Notes under the pieces: model-generated | Seen by the model: only the letters and a program-made list of their open reading frames with translations | What the model was told of the DNA's origin: nothing | The model's database searches: none | Shown: positions 34,887 to 44,007 of the stretch, in pieces | How positions within the stretch are numbered: the stretch's first letter is position 1 | How the letters are laid out: each line of letters starts with the position of its first letter | Made by a program: the position numbers and the translations under genes | Assembly: GCF_001989615.1 (NCBI RefSeq) | Contig: NZ_CP019067.1 | Location: 3,224,001-3,288,000 of the forward strand | Direction of reading: 5' to 3' | Length of the DNA: 64,000 nucleotides | Source: Halorientalis sp. IM1011 | Lineage (GTDB): Archaea; Halobacteriota; Halobacteria; Halobacteriales; Haloarculaceae

Positions 34887-35968
34887 CCCTCTCCGTCGAC
34901 CTCGAAGCGACGTTCTCGGCCGACGGGACTGATCCCTTCCGCGTCGCCGCTGACTTCGAGGTCCAGCGGGGCGAGACGGTCGTGATCTTGGGACCCAGTG
35001 GCAGCGGCAAGTCACTCCTGCTTGAGACGATTGCGGGATTTCACGACCACGACGGCCGGATCACCGACGGCGATCGGGTGCTCTCGGATCGCCCTCCAGA
35101 GGGGCGGGACTTCGGGTTCGTGTTCCAGGACTACGCGCTCTTTCCGCACATGACCGTCCTCGACAACGCGGGGTTCGGGACGCGATACGAGTGGACCGAC
35201 GACGGGTGGCTCGCGACGCTCGCCGACCGAATTCGGTCGGTACCCGGTCGCCTGCGCTCGGTCGCTTCGAAATTGTGGCAACGCCTCCGCGGAGACACTG
35301 GCCCGACCCCCGAACCGCTCGGACTGCGCCTGCTCGACGACCTCGGTGTCGCGGATCTGGCCGAGCGCTACCCGCCGACGCTCTCGGGCGGGGAACGCCA
35401 GCGGGTCGCGCTCGCACGGGCGCTCGCGGTCGACCCCTCGACGCTCCTGCTGGACGAACCCCTCTCGTCGCTGGACGTGCCCACTCGGCAGTCGCTCCGG
35501 GACGACCTGCAGGACGTGCTGGCGGCGATGACGGCGATCTACGTGACCCACGACCGGACGACGGCGCGGGCGCTGGCCGACCGGATCGTCGTGATGAACG
35601 ACGGCGAGGTCGTCCAGACCGGCACTCCGGAGGACGTGTTCCAGCGCCCTGCATCGCCTCTCGTTGCACGGTTCACCGGGAGCAATTGCGTCCCGCTCGA
35701 CGCGCTTCCTGCCTTCGAAGGTCGCTTCAGGGACGGCGACGCGACTCACCTCGCCGTCCGGCCCGAGGACGTGGAAATCGGCGCGCGTGACGCCGACCTC
35801 TCGGGGACCGTCGAACGCGTAACCCGGGAGGACGCCACGAGTCGGGTGACGGTCGCCGTCGAGGGGCTCGCGGAACCGATCGCGGTCTATAGCGACGACC
35901 CGCCCGCGCCGGGATCCGAGGTGAACCTCCGGTTCCCGCGGAATCGCGTGTCGGCCTGTCAGGCGTGA
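34883..35968 (+). CDS. Molybdate/tungstate-type ABC ATPase with C-terminal domain
   Basis: This 361-residue ATPase has Walker A GPSGSGKSL, Q-loop FVFQDYALFPHM, signature [15 protein letters not shown] and Walker B LLLDEPLSSLD. An insertion of about 50 residues (about 110-155) separates the Q-loop and signature. The C-terminal 80 residues hold a VRPEDVEIG motif and a TOBE-like barrel, as in ModC/WtpC. Its ATG overlaps the permease stop. Confidence 0.85.
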   Translation: MTLSVDLEATFSADGTDPFRVAADFEVQRGETVVILGPSGSGKSLLLETIAGFHDHDGRITDGDRVLSDRPPEGRDFGFVFQDYALFPHMTVLDNAGFGTRYEWTDDGWLATLADRIRSVPGRLRSVASKLWQRLRGDTGPTPEPLGLRLLDDLGVADLAERYPPTLSGGERQRVALARALAVDPSTLLLDEPLSSLDVPTRQSLRDDLQDVLAAMTAIYVTHDRTTARALADRIVVMNDGEVVQTGTPEDVFQRPASPLVARFTGSNCVPLDALPAFEGRFRDGDATHLAVRPEDVEIGARDADLSGTVERVTREDATSRVTVAVEGLAEPIAVYSDDPPAPGSEVNLRFPRNRVSACQA

Positions 35969-36036
35969 CCGATGGTATTTAAACAGCCGACGAAGACCGT
36001 CACCGGAACTAACTGTCCCGGACGGAAGGGTGCGGT

Positions 36037-36969
36037 ATGGTCACGCGGACGGATTCCGACTTCGAGAGTCAGGGGACACGCTGTGCGGGGTGGCTGTACG
36101 AACCGGACGAGGCTGGCGGGGAATTGCCCGCAATCGTCATGGCCCACGGTTTCGGCGGTGAACGGGTGGCCCGCCTGCCGGCCTTCGCCGAGCGGTTCGC
36201 AGAGGCGGGCTACGCCGTTCTGCTGTTCGACTACCGCGGGTTCGGCGACAGCGACGGCGAGCCACGCCACGTGATCGACGGCCCGGCCCACGTCGAGGAC
36301 TATCTGGCCGCGCTCGAACACGTTCGCGCCCTCGACGGCGTGGACGGCGACCGGGTCGGACTCTGGGGAACCTCGTTCAGCGGCGGCCACGTCGTCGAAA
36401 CGGCGGCCCGGGACGGCGACGTGGACGCCCTCGTCGCCCAGGTCCCGTTCTCCGACGGCCTGCGCAACGCCGTCCACCTCGTCCGGCGGGGCGGCCTGAA
36501 CTATATCGCCGAGACGACGAAAGCGATCGCGCGCGACCTCGGCCGGATCGTCACGTTCCGGGACCCCTACTACGTGCCCATCGTCGCCGACCCGGACGAG
36601 TTCGGGGTCCTGAACACGCCGGACGCGAAACCGGGGTACGAGTCGCTGATCCCTCCGGAAGAGGAGGAAGACTGGGACAACGAGTGTGCCGCCCGAATTC
36701 TCGCCACTGTCGGTTTCTACCGCCCCGTGACGGCGGCGAGTGACGTGGACTGTCCGGTCTTCGTTGCCGAGGCCAGCGAGGACTCGATCATCCCCTCTGG
36801 CACCGTCGACACGCTGGTCGACCGGCTGGACGACGTGGAGCGGGTGCGCTACGACATGGGGCACTTCGATGCCTACACGGGCGAGGCGTTCGAGCGGATC
36901 GTCGCCCGCCAGCGGGCCTTCTTCGACCGGACGCTCGGGAGGGGGGAGATGGGAAAAGTAAAGGACTGA
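36037..36969 (+). CDS. Alpha/beta hydrolase
   Basis: This 310-residue hydrolase has HGFGGERVARLP as the oxyanion region, the nucleophile elbow GTSFSGGHVVE with Ser near residue 114, and Asp and His candidates in VAEASEDSIIP and MGHFDAYTGEAF. It resembles the X-Pro peptidase-like/dienelactone group of serine hydrolases. The substrate is unknown. It ends 18 bases before the acyl-CoA dehydrogenase gene, so co-transcription is likely. Confidence 0.82.
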   Translation: MVTRTDSDFESQGTRCAGWLYEPDEAGGELPAIVMAHGFGGERVARLPAFAERFAEAGYAVLLFDYRGFGDSDGEPRHVIDGPAHVEDYLAALEHVRALDGVDGDRVGLWGTSFSGGHVVETAARDGDVDALVAQVPFSDGLRNAVHLVRRGGLNYIAETTKAIARDLGRIVTFRDPYYVPIVADPDEFGVLNTPDAKPGYESLIPPEEEEDWDNECAARILATVGFYRPVTAASDVDCPVFVAEASEDSIIPSGTVDTLVDRLDDVERVRYDMGHFDAYTGEAFERIVARQRAFFDRTLGRGEMGKVKD

Positions 36970-36987
36970 GTGGCCCACGGTTTCCGT

Positions 36988-38130
36988 ATGGATTTCAGTC
37001 TCAGCCAGGAGCAACGCCAGATCAAGGAGATGGTCTCGGAGTTCGTGGACGAGGAAGTCGTCCCCCGCGCGTCCGAGATCGACAAGGAAGACGAGTTCCC
37101 CTGGGATCTGGTCGACGAACTCGCCGAACTCGGGCTGATGGGGATGCCCTTCCCCGAGGAGTACGGCGGAGCCGGACTCGACTACCACGCCTACCCGATG
37201 GCCCTCGAAGAGATCGCGCGGGGCTCGGGCGGTCTCGGGACCATCGTCGCCGCCCACATCTCGCTGGCGGGTAACATGGTGTACGAATTTGGGAACGAAG
37301 AACAGAAAGAGGAGTACCTGACGCCGCTGGCCGAGGGCGAGGACATCGGCGCGTTCGCCCTCTCGGAACCCGGCGCGGGCTCGGACGTGCCCGCCATGGA
37401 GACGACCGCCGAGAAGGACGGCGACGAGTACGTCGTCAACGGCAACAAGCTCTGGATCTCCAACGGCTCGGTCGCCGACACCGTGACGCTGTTCGCCAAG
37501 ACCGACCCCGACGCCGGCAACAAGGGTATCTCCTCGTTCGTCGTCCGCCCCGAGGAGGACGACGGCTTCATCGTCGAAGGGACGGAGGAGAAACTCGGCG
37601 ACAAGGGCTGTCCAACCGCCGAACTGCGTTTCGATAACATGCGGATCCCCGAGGACCGCCTCCTGCAGGAGGAGGGCGCGGGCTTCGTCCACGCGCTGAA
37701 GACGCTCAACGGCGGGCGCATCACCATCGCCGCGCGCTCGGTCGGGATCGCGCAGGCCGCCCTCGACGAGGCCGCCGAGTACGCCGGCGACCGCGAGCAG
37801 TTCGGCCAGCCAATCGGCGACTTCCAGGCGATCCAGCACAAACTCGCCGACATGGACACCAAGACACGCGCGGCGCGTCTGCTCATGCACGACGCCGCTG
37901 ACAAGAAGATCCGCGGCGAGAACTTCATCAAAGAGGCCGCACAGGCCAAACTCTACGCCTCCGAGGTCAGTCGGGAGGTCGCCAACGAGGGCATCCAGAT
38001 CCACGGCGGCTACGGCTACACGAAGGACTTCCCGATGGAGCGGTTCTACCGCGACGCCAAGCTCAACGAGATCTACGAGGGCACCAGCGAAGTCCTCCGC
38101 AACACCATCGGTCAGCAGCTCCTGGAGTAA
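36988..38130 (+). CDS. acd: Acyl-CoA dehydrogenase
   Basis: This 380-residue flavoprotein makes enoyl-CoA from acyl-CoA. It has the FAD-site motif FALSEPGAGSDVPAM and the C-terminal QIHGGYGYTKDFPMERFYRDAKLNEIYEGTSEVLRNTIG; the Glu in YEGTSE is the usual catalytic base. Length is standard. I chose the ATG at 36988 (MDFSLSQEQ), not the GTG six codons upstream. Chain-length specificity cannot be read. Confidence 0.92.
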   Translation: MDFSLSQEQRQIKEMVSEFVDEEVVPRASEIDKEDEFPWDLVDELAELGLMGMPFPEEYGGAGLDYHAYPMALEEIARGSGGLGTIVAAHISLAGNMVYEFGNEEQKEEYLTPLAEGEDIGAFALSEPGAGSDVPAMETTAEKDGDEYVVNGNKLWISNGSVADTVTLFAKTDPDAGNKGISSFVVRPEEDDGFIVEGTEEKLGDKGCPTAELRFDNMRIPEDRLLQEEGAGFVHALKTLNGGRITIAARSVGIAQAALDEAAEYAGDREQFGQPIGDFQAIQHKLADMDTKTRAARLLMHDAADKKIRGENFIKEAAQAKLYASEVSREVANEGIQIHGGYGYTKDFPMERFYRDAKLNEIYEGTSEVLRNTIGQQLLE

Positions 38131-38271
38131 CGCCTCCGCTCTTTCTCGACTTCGACGTCTCCGACGCCGACCGATCAGTCCGGACACCTGTCTGATCTTC
38201 TACCCCCACTTCAATCGCGGATAATCGAAGGCACAGGCTTTGTGCTATCGAGTCTCTTGTTACGAGTACAC

Positions 38272-38601
38272 ATGACGGCAGCAGTCGACGACGTCGCCGA
38301 CGGGCGGGAACCGGCCGAGTCCGACGGTGAACCGACGGTACGCGAAGTGGTCGAGAAAACAGTGGACACAGCGCCGGAATCCATCGCCTACCTGGAGAAC
38401 GTGGGCACGCTCGACGCGCCCGAGGAGCGCTGGCACCGCTACGAGACGGTGGCCGAACTGCCGGCCCGCGCCTTCACCGGGTGGGACGAACTGTACGTCT
38501 ACACCGAGACTCACGTTTACCACTGGGTGGCTGGCGGATTCTCGCAGGGACCCGACCGGATGCCCCGCGATCCCGAGTCGCTCCCCGACGCCGCGGACTG
38601 A
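38272..38601 (+). CDS. Small haloarchaeal protein, paralogue of the 39440 gene
   Basis: This 109-residue acidic protein has a C-terminal block ELYVYTETHVYHWVAGG followed by RMPRDPESLPD. The same pattern (ELVVYSETHVYRWVVTGG, then RLPRDPASM) occurs in the gene at 39440, on the other side of an HTH_10 regulator. The shared block looks like a small beta domain. The function is unknown. Confidence 0.65.
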   Translation: MTAAVDDVADGREPAESDGEPTVREVVEKTVDTAPESIAYLENVGTLDAPEERWHRYETVAELPARAFTGWDELYVYTETHVYHWVAGGFSQGPDRMPRDPESLPDAAD

Positions 38602-38679
38602 ACTAACCGGAACTTCGGAGAGCACGTCGATAGTCCGCGAGCCGCAACGGTCAAGCGTCCGAATCTGTTAGGGCGTGTA

Positions 38680-39345
38680 GTGTTCGTTATCGCCGAACTC
38701 GCGCTCTCGTCCCCGACGCTGGTCATGACGCCGACTATCGAGGCCAATCCGTCGGCGCGGGTCCGGATCCAGTTCCAGCCCGCGATGGACCCGGAGCGGC
38801 GGCGATTTTTCGTCCTGGTCGAGGAAGCCGACTTCGAGTCGTTCGACGACGCGCTCGCGGAGGATTACACCGTCGCCGAACCCACCGTGCTGGCCGAACA
38901 GGACGGCGTTCGGATGTACCGCCTCGGTCTGACCGAGGACGTCATCGCGGTCACGCCGACGGTCACCGAACTCGGCGGGATGGTGCTAGAGATGCACAGC
39001 GCCGGCGGCGTGTGGTTCGTCAAACTGCAGGTCCCAGACCGCGACGCGCTGGCCACCTTCCGCGAGTTCTGTCTCGACAGCGGGATCGAGTACCGTCTCG
39101 ACCGGCTCTACCGGACCGAACCGACCCGGAGCGACGACCACGGGCTGACCGACCAGCAGCGCCGGACGCTGTTGACCGCCGCCCGCGAAGGCTACTTCGA
39201 CGTCCCCCGATCCATCAGCCAGGCCGACCTCGCCGAGAAACTCGGCGTCTCCGACTCGGCAGTCTCCCAGCGGGTCCGCCGGGCAGTCGCTGCGCTGATC
39301 GAGAGGGCACTCTCCCCCGACGAACTCCGGGAACAGCAAATCTGA
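38680..39345 (+). CDS. HTH_10 (Bat-type) transcription regulator
   Basis: This 221-residue protein has the C-terminal HTH_10 domain of bacterio-opsin activator proteins: LTDQQRRTLLTAAREGYFDVPRSISQADLAEKLGVSDSAVSQRVRRAVAALI. The N-terminal 140 residues form the usual HTH_10-linked sensory domain. I keep the GTG start because FVIAELALSSPTLVMTP matches the usual first strand; an ATG at 38725 would cut it. Signal and targets are unknown. Confidence 0.8.
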   Translation: MFVIAELALSSPTLVMTPTIEANPSARVRIQFQPAMDPERRRFFVLVEEADFESFDDALAEDYTVAEPTVLAEQDGVRMYRLGLTEDVIAVTPTVTELGGMVLEMHSAGGVWFVKLQVPDRDALATFREFCLDSGIEYRLDRLYRTEPTRSDDHGLTDQQRRTLLTAAREGYFDVPRSISQADLAEKLGVSDSAVSQRVRRAVAALIERALSPDELREQQI

Positions 39346-39439
39346 CGCCCCGACGGACGGTACCAGCAGAAACTATTCTTAAAACGTGGCATATCGAAGC
39401 CGACAGTTTGGGGTCGTCCAGTGCCTACGTCGCCCAATC

Positions 39440-39787
39440 ATGCAAGAATCTACGGCCGTGACGACAGAGGGGGAGACGGGCGGCGCAGCAGTGGACACCG
39501 ACGCGACCGTATCGGTCCGCGAGCGGGTGCGGTCGGCGCTCGACGGTGACCCGTTCGTCGCCGCCTTCCGCCGCCGGACCGAGGGGACGCCGTCGGATCC
39601 AGCGATTAGCCGGGAACGGTTCGACGCGCTGGATCGACTCCCCGACGCTCCCTTCGATACGACGCCCGTGCGGACCGAACTCGTCGTCTACTCCGAGACG
39701 CACGTCTACCGCTGGGTCGTGACCGGTGGCACTGTCGAGCGGACCCGGTTACCCCGCGACCCGGCGAGCATGGCCCGCGAGCAGTAA
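39440..39787 (+). CDS. Small haloarchaeal protein, paralogue of the 38272 gene
   Basis: This 115-residue protein shares the C-terminal [ES]ETHVY[HR]WV-GG and R-x-PRDP-x-S block with the gene at 38272, but its N-terminal half differs (VRSALDGDPFVAAFRRRTEGTPSDPAI). The two flank an HTH_10 regulator on the same strand, so the three genes may act together. The start is the ATG giving MQESTAVTTEG. The function is unknown. Confidence 0.65.
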   Translation: MQESTAVTTEGETGGAAVDTDATVSVRERVRSALDGDPFVAAFRRRTEGTPSDPAISRERFDALDRLPDAPFDTTPVRTELVVYSETHVYRWVVTGGTVERTRLPRDPASMAREQ

Positions 39788-39788
39788 C

Positions 39789-40067
39789 TCACTCCAACTG
39801 GTCGCGAATCCACTCGTAGTGGTTCTGCAGGCGCTTCTCGCCTGCATCGGTCAACTCGTACACGTCGCTCAGTCCCTCGGTTCGGGACTGGACGAACCCC
39901 TTCCGTTCGAGGTCGTCGAGCGAGCCGTAGAACTGCTTGGGATCGATCCGGTCGTCGTAGTGGCGTTCGAGTCGGGTCTTGAGCTTCTGGGCGGGTAACT
40001 CGCCGTCCTCGGCCCCGCCGAGCAGGATACAGATGTCCCGCCGGGTGCCGCTCTGGAGCCAGCGCAT
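39789..40067 (-). CDS. PadR-like winged-helix regulator
   Basis: This 92-residue protein is a compact winged helix: RRDICILLGGAEDGELPAQKLKTRLERHYDDRIDPKQFYGSLDDLERKGFVQ, then a wing with DVYELTDAGEKRLQNHYEWI. It resembles small haloarchaeal PadR-type regulators that lack the long C-terminal helix. It ends 1 base from the convergent 39440 gene. Confidence 0.75.
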   Translation of the reverse strand: MRWLQSGTRRDICILLGGAEDGELPAQKLKTRLERHYDDRIDPKQFYGSLDDLERKGFVQSRTEGLSDVYELTDAGEKRLQNHYEWIRDQLE

Positions 40068-40173
40068 ACCCGAACGCGGGAGCGACGGTGGCTTTTGGGT
40101 TTCGGGACGGGACTCGACGTCGTCCCAGACCGCAACCGACAGGTACGACTCCCCGAGGGCCCAAACCGGGATA

Positions 40174-40455
40174 ATGACAGAGCCGGAGCAGGAGGTGACG
40201 GCCGAGGGGATCACCGCGCGCTACTACGAGACCGAGGCCGAACGCGTGCTGGCGTTCGAGCGCGACGGTGCGACCGCGGCGGTCGCCCAGAACAGCGAGG
40301 GGTACGCCATGCTGAAGGTGCGGCCGACGGCCGACGGCGACGAACTGGAGCGGTACTACGGGTTCGACATGGCGCTGGACCACGCCGCGGAGTTACTCGG
40401 CGTCGCGCCCGCGACACTGCCAGTGCCCGACGCCGCAGCGGACATGGGGATGTAG
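40174..40455 (+). CDS. Conserved small haloarchaeal protein
   Basis: This 93-residue acidic protein starts MTEPEQEVTAEGITARYYET and contains VLAFERDGATAAVAQNSEGYAMLKVRP, a likely beta-sheet core, then a helix FDMALDHAAELLGV. I do not recognise a named family. It is divergent from the PadR-like gene and convergent with an HTH_10 gene. Confidence 0.65.
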   Translation: MTEPEQEVTAEGITARYYETEAERVLAFERDGATAAVAQNSEGYAMLKVRPTADGDELERYYGFDMALDHAAELLGVAPATLPVPDAAADMGM

Positions 40456-40478
40456 AACGGTCGAGATGGTGAGGTAAT

Positions 40479-41135
40479 TCAGGGGTCGAGCACGGCCGCG
40501 ACCAGCGCCGATTCGGCCCGCCGCAGGAGATCGTTCGCCGCACTCGGCCCGCAGTCCAGTCGTGCCGCTATCTCTTCGTAGTTGGTATCACGTGGCGACT
40601 GGTAGAACCCGAGTTCGTATGCGGCCTCTAGTGCCTCGCGCTGGCGGTCTGTCAGTTGTGCCAGTGGCCCACTGTGTCCCGGCTCGTACTGGCCGAGCCA
40701 GTCGATTGTGAGATCGAAGTGTTCGCTCGCGCGTGCGTGGGCCCGCTGGATGTCTTCCATCCGGCCGGCGACGGTGATCCGGACACCCGCCTCGGTCCAC
40801 TGGTAGGGCCCGTCGACGAGCAGGGTGTACTCGTCGGCGATGTCGAGCAACTCCCCCATCAGGTCGCTGCGGTCCGCGTGGACGAACGCGTAGAGCCACT
40901 CCCCGTCCATCTCCAGCAGTTCGTACTTCCGGACGGTCTCGTCGCCGTCCAGCGCTTGCGCGACCGTCGCCGGATCGTCGGTCGCGATTCGGTAGAGGGC
41001 GGACAGGCTCCCGTCGTCCATCCACTCCAGGTTCACCACCGCGTCGCGAGTGATGCCCTCTGTCCCCGCGAGCGTGCTGTCGACGCCCGGGAACGCACCC
41101 CCGGGCGGATCGAGTGTGACCTCCGTGACTTTCAT
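40479..41135 (-). CDS. HTH_10 (Bat-type) transcription regulator
   Basis: This 218-residue protein ends in an HTH_10 domain: LTDRQREALEAAYELGFYQSPRDTNYEEIAARLDCGPSAANDLLRRAESALV. The N-terminal 155 residues are the family's sensory domain, with GDETVRKYELLEMDGEWLYAFVHAD and PYQWTEAGVRITVAG. The ATG at 41135 gives MKVTEVTLDPPGG. Its targets are unknown; the divergent beta-propeller gene is a candidate. Confidence 0.8.
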   Translation of the reverse strand: MKVTEVTLDPPGGAFPGVDSTLAGTEGITRDAVVNLEWMDDGSLSALYRIATDDPATVAQALDGDETVRKYELLEMDGEWLYAFVHADRSDLMGELLDIADEYTLLVDGPYQWTEAGVRITVAGRMEDIQRAHARASEHFDLTIDWLGQYEPGHSGPLAQLTDRQREALEAAYELGFYQSPRDTNYEEIAARLDCGPSAANDLLRRAESALVAAVLDP

Positions 41136-41337
41136 GGCTCTCCGGTCGGCCGTCGTCGGATCACCGGTTCCGCGACCCCCGTTCGAACGCCGGTCCGCGT
41201 CATCGACCCCATCTCTACCGGCCAGTGACAAAAATCGGTGGGCTCCCGGACGGCCGTTAGTTTCGATGAGCGAGTGATAAAAACGTACGATCATATCCGC
41301 GGAAAGTACCAATCGGTAGCTTTCGGTACGAATACGT

Positions 41338-41382
41338 GCTGGCGACTCGCCAGCAGTTCGCACGCACTGACAGGGGTCAGTG
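41338..41382 (+). promoter_or_regulatory. Two tandem perfect stem-loops in the leader of the propeller gene
   Basis: GCTGGCGA-C-TCGCCAGC (41338-41354) and CACTGAC-AGGG-GTCAGTG (41365-41382) are perfect inverted repeats 10 bases apart. A GATAAAAACG box near 41274-41283 would place the transcript start near 41305, so both would lie in the RNA leader, 20-64 bases before the ATG. They may form a regulatory RNA structure or two DNA operators. Confidence 0.5.
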
Positions 41383-41401
41383 GGTGCAGAGGGGGAACAC
41401 C

Positions 41402-42715
41402 ATGCACGAGACTGACGAGACGAGCGAGCGAGGGGGTACAGGAACCCGGGCGGACCGGGAACGAACCGGAGACACGGCGAGCGACGATGGGCGGTCGTCG
41501 ACTGGCGGCACGTCGCGCCGGCGCGTGATGGCGGGAACCGGCGCGACGCTGGCCACGGTCGCACTCGGCGGCCTTCCGACGGCGGCCGCCCAGTCGGGGA
41601 ACACTCGCGAGGTGCTGGTCGTCGGCTGTCAGGGCACGGGCACCATCACGCTCGCGGACGCGAACACCTACGAACACATCGAGGACTTCGATTCGAGTCC
41701 CGGGAAGGACAGTCCGCCGATCACCGACCCGATCAAGAAGATAGCCAAACCGATCGTCGACAGCGTGGCGGGTCGGGAGAACGTCTGTGAACACATCAAC
41801 GTCAGCCCGGACGGCGAGACGCTGTACGTCTCACGGGCGAACCTCGGCGATACGGTCGCCATCGACATGGAGAGTCGCGAGATCCAGTGGCGCACGGAGA
41901 TGCTCGGCTTCCGCTCGGATCACGCCCAGCTCACGCCCGAGGGCGACTATCTCTACCAGGCCGACATCATGGCCGACAAGGTCTGGAAGATCGACACCGA
42001 GACGGGCGAGAAGGTCGATTGCTTCGAGGCCTCGGACTGGCCCCACGGCACCCACGTCCACGAGGACCGGATCATCAACGGGTCGCTGGGGAGCATGGTC
42101 CTGCCCGACGAGATCGACGGCGACCACCGGCTAACGTTCGCCGACCGCGACACGCTGGAGGTGACCGAGACCATCGACTTCGAGGAGGGGGTCCGTCCGT
42201 TCGCCTTCGCGGACGACGACGAGACGGTCTACGTCCAGATCTCCTACATGCACGGCTTCCACGAGGTCGACGTGGAATCCGGGGAGATCCAGCGCACGAA
42301 GGACCTGCCGGTCAACGAGCACGTCCCCGACTCGGAGGACGACTATCCGCTGCAGGCGGCCCACCACGGGATCGAGGTCTCGCCGGACGGACAGTACATC
42401 TGCGCAGCGGGGACGGTCGGCAACTACGCCGCAGTCGTCGACCGCGAGAGTTTCGAGACCGTCGGCATCACCGACGTCGGGAAATATCCGTACTGGGTCT
42501 CGAACGCCCCTGACGGCGAGCACGCGTTCGTGTCGGTGAAGAACGCGGAGAAGGTCTCGGTGATCGAGTACGAGACCGCCGAGGAGGTCGCGACGATCCC
42601 GACCGGCGAGTTCCCGATGGTCTCGCAGGTCCACGACGTGCCCGAGGCCGCGCTGGGTACCGGCAGGGAAGTCACAGATCCGGACGACGGGCTGTTCGGC
42701 GGTCTCTTCGACTGA
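41402..42715 (+). CDS. Tat-exported YVTN/YncE-like beta-propeller protein
   Basis: This 437-residue protein has a long acidic N-terminus, a twin-arginine signal (TSRRRVMAGTGATLATVALGGLPTAAAQ) ending near residue 64, and a seven-bladed-type beta-propeller. Repeated strands include HINVSPDGETLYVSR, DHAQLTPEGDYLYQAD, HGIEVSPDGQYICAAG and YWVSNAPDGEHAFVSV. Such proteins bind ligands or carry cofactors outside the cell; no catalytic residues are evident. G-rich sequence before the ATG could be a ribosome site. Confidence 0.83.
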   Translation: MHETDETSERGGTGTRADRERTGDTASDDGRSSTGGTSRRRVMAGTGATLATVALGGLPTAAAQSGNTREVLVVGCQGTGTITLADANTYEHIEDFDSSPGKDSPPITDPIKKIAKPIVDSVAGRENVCEHINVSPDGETLYVSRANLGDTVAIDMESREIQWRTEMLGFRSDHAQLTPEGDYLYQADIMADKVWKIDTETGEKVDCFEASDWPHGTHVHEDRIINGSLGSMVLPDEIDGDHRLTFADRDTLEVTETIDFEEGVRPFAFADDDETVYVQISYMHGFHEVDVESGEIQRTKDLPVNEHVPDSEDDYPLQAAHHGIEVSPDGQYICAAGTVGNYAAVVDRESFETVGITDVGKYPYWVSNAPDGEHAFVSVKNAEKVSVIEYETAEEVATIPTGEFPMVSQVHDVPEAALGTGREVTDPDDGLFGGLFD

Positions 42716-42787
42716 CCGTCTCCGTCTCGATATTCACAGGTTCGGGGCGACATCGACGTTAATTTTTGTTCACGGCCGTGTGCGAAA

Positions 42788-42797
42788 TGTGGCCACA
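42788..42797. promoter_or_regulatory. Short palindrome upstream of second thiolase
   Basis: TGTGGCCACA is a perfect 10-bp palindrome ending 41 bases before the thiolase ATG and just upstream of a CCTAAATG TATA-like string. It could be an operator, but is short enough to be chance. Confidence 0.3.
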
Positions 42798-42837
42798 CCG
42801 GCAAGCCTAAATGCGGAACGACCCCTAACGAGTTGTG

Positions 42838-44007
42838 ATGACTGACCCACGCGTAGCCGGCGTCGGCCTCACCCACTTCGGCAAGCACCCCGATCGGACA
42901 GGGCGTGCGATGTTCGCCGAGGCGGGGCTGGCCGCGCTCGACGACGCCGGGATCGACCCCGACGACGTCGAGGCGCTCTTCTACGGCAACTTCATGGGCG
43001 AACTGGCCGAGCATCAGGGCCACCAGGCACCGCTGATGGCCGAAGCCGTCGGACTCGACGTGCCGGCCACCCGGTACGAGTCGGCCTGCGCGTCCAGCGG
43101 CGCGGCGATCCGGGACGCCGTGTTCCGCCTCCGCAACGGTGAGGCCGACGTGGCGCTGGTCGGCGGCGCAGAGCGCATGACCAACGTCGGGACGGCCGCG
43201 GCGACCGACGCGCTCTCCATCGCCGCCGACGACCTCTACGAGGTCCGCGCCGGCATGACCTTCCCCGGCGCGTACGCCCTGATGGCCCGCGCCTACTTCG
43301 AGGAGTACGGTGGCTCGAAGGCGGAACTGGCCGAAATCGCCGTCAAGAACCACGACAACGCCCTCCCCAACGAGTACGCCCAGATGCAACAGGAGATCAC
43401 CGTCGAGGACGCCCTCGACGCCCCGATCATCGCCGATCCCCTCGGACTGTACGACTCCTGTCCGATCACCGACGGCGCGACCGCCGCCGTGCTGGTCAGC
43501 GAGGACTACGCCGACGACCACGACCTCGACGCCGGCGTCGCGATCACCGGCTCCGGACAGGGCGGGGACAAGATGGCGCTGCACGACCGCCGGTACCTCG
43601 CTCGCACGCCGGCCACCGAGGACGCCGCCGACGAGGCCTACGACGACGCCGGCATCGGCCCCGACGCGGTGGACTTCCTGGAAGTCCACGACTGCTTCAC
43701 CATCGCCGAGGTCCTCGCCCTCGAAGGGCTAGACCTCTACGAACCCGGCGAGGCCATCGGGGCCGCCGCCCGGGGCGAGACCACCCGCGACGGTGACCTC
43801 CCCGTCAACCTCTCTGGCGGGCTGAAGGCCAAGGGCCACCCCGTCGGCGCGACGGGCGTCGCACAGCTCATCTCGCTCACCAAACTGCTGGAGGGGCGCC
43901 ATCCCCGCGCCGACGCTGTCGAGAGTGCGGACACCGCCCTCGCCCACAACGCAGGTGGGACCGTGGCGAGTGCGACCGTCCACGTGCTTCAGGAGGTGGG
44001 CCGATGA
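42838..44007 (+). CDS. Thiolase family protein (SCP-x/acetoacetyl-CoA type)
   Basis: This 389-residue thiolase has the nucleophilic Cys in YESACASSGAAIRDA, EVHDCFTIAEVLALEGL and GLKAKGHPVGATG, giving the Cys-His-His layout of archaeal thiolases. It has the same length and order as the thiolase at 28538 but differs widely in sequence, so the two probably have different substrates. Its stop overlaps the DUF35 gene by 4 bases. The ATG at 42838 is chosen over the GTG just before it. Confidence 0.88.
   Translation: MTDPRVAGVGLTHFGKHPDRTGRAMFAEAGLAALDDAGIDPDDVEALFYGNFMGELAEHQGHQAPLMAEAVGLDVPATRYESACASSGAAIRDAVFRLRNGEADVALVGGAERMTNVGTAAATDALSIAADDLYEVRAGMTFPGAYALMARAYFEEYGGSKAELAEIAVKNHDNALPNEYAQMQQEITVEDALDAPIIADPLGLYDSCPITDGATAAVLVSEDYADDHDLDAGVAITGSGQGGDKMALHDRRYLARTPATEDAADEAYDDAGIGPDAVDFLEVHDCFTIAEVLALEGLDLYEPGEAIGAAARGETTRDGDLPVNLSGGLKAKGHPVGATGVAQLISLTKLLEGRHPRADAVESADTALAHNAGGTVASATVHVLQEVGR

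Noticed and set aside
35959-38187. A 742-codon open frame on the minus strand
   Set aside because: It lies wholly opposite the hydrolase and acyl-CoA dehydrogenase genes. High GC and codon bias remove stops from the opposite strand, and the translation has no domain.
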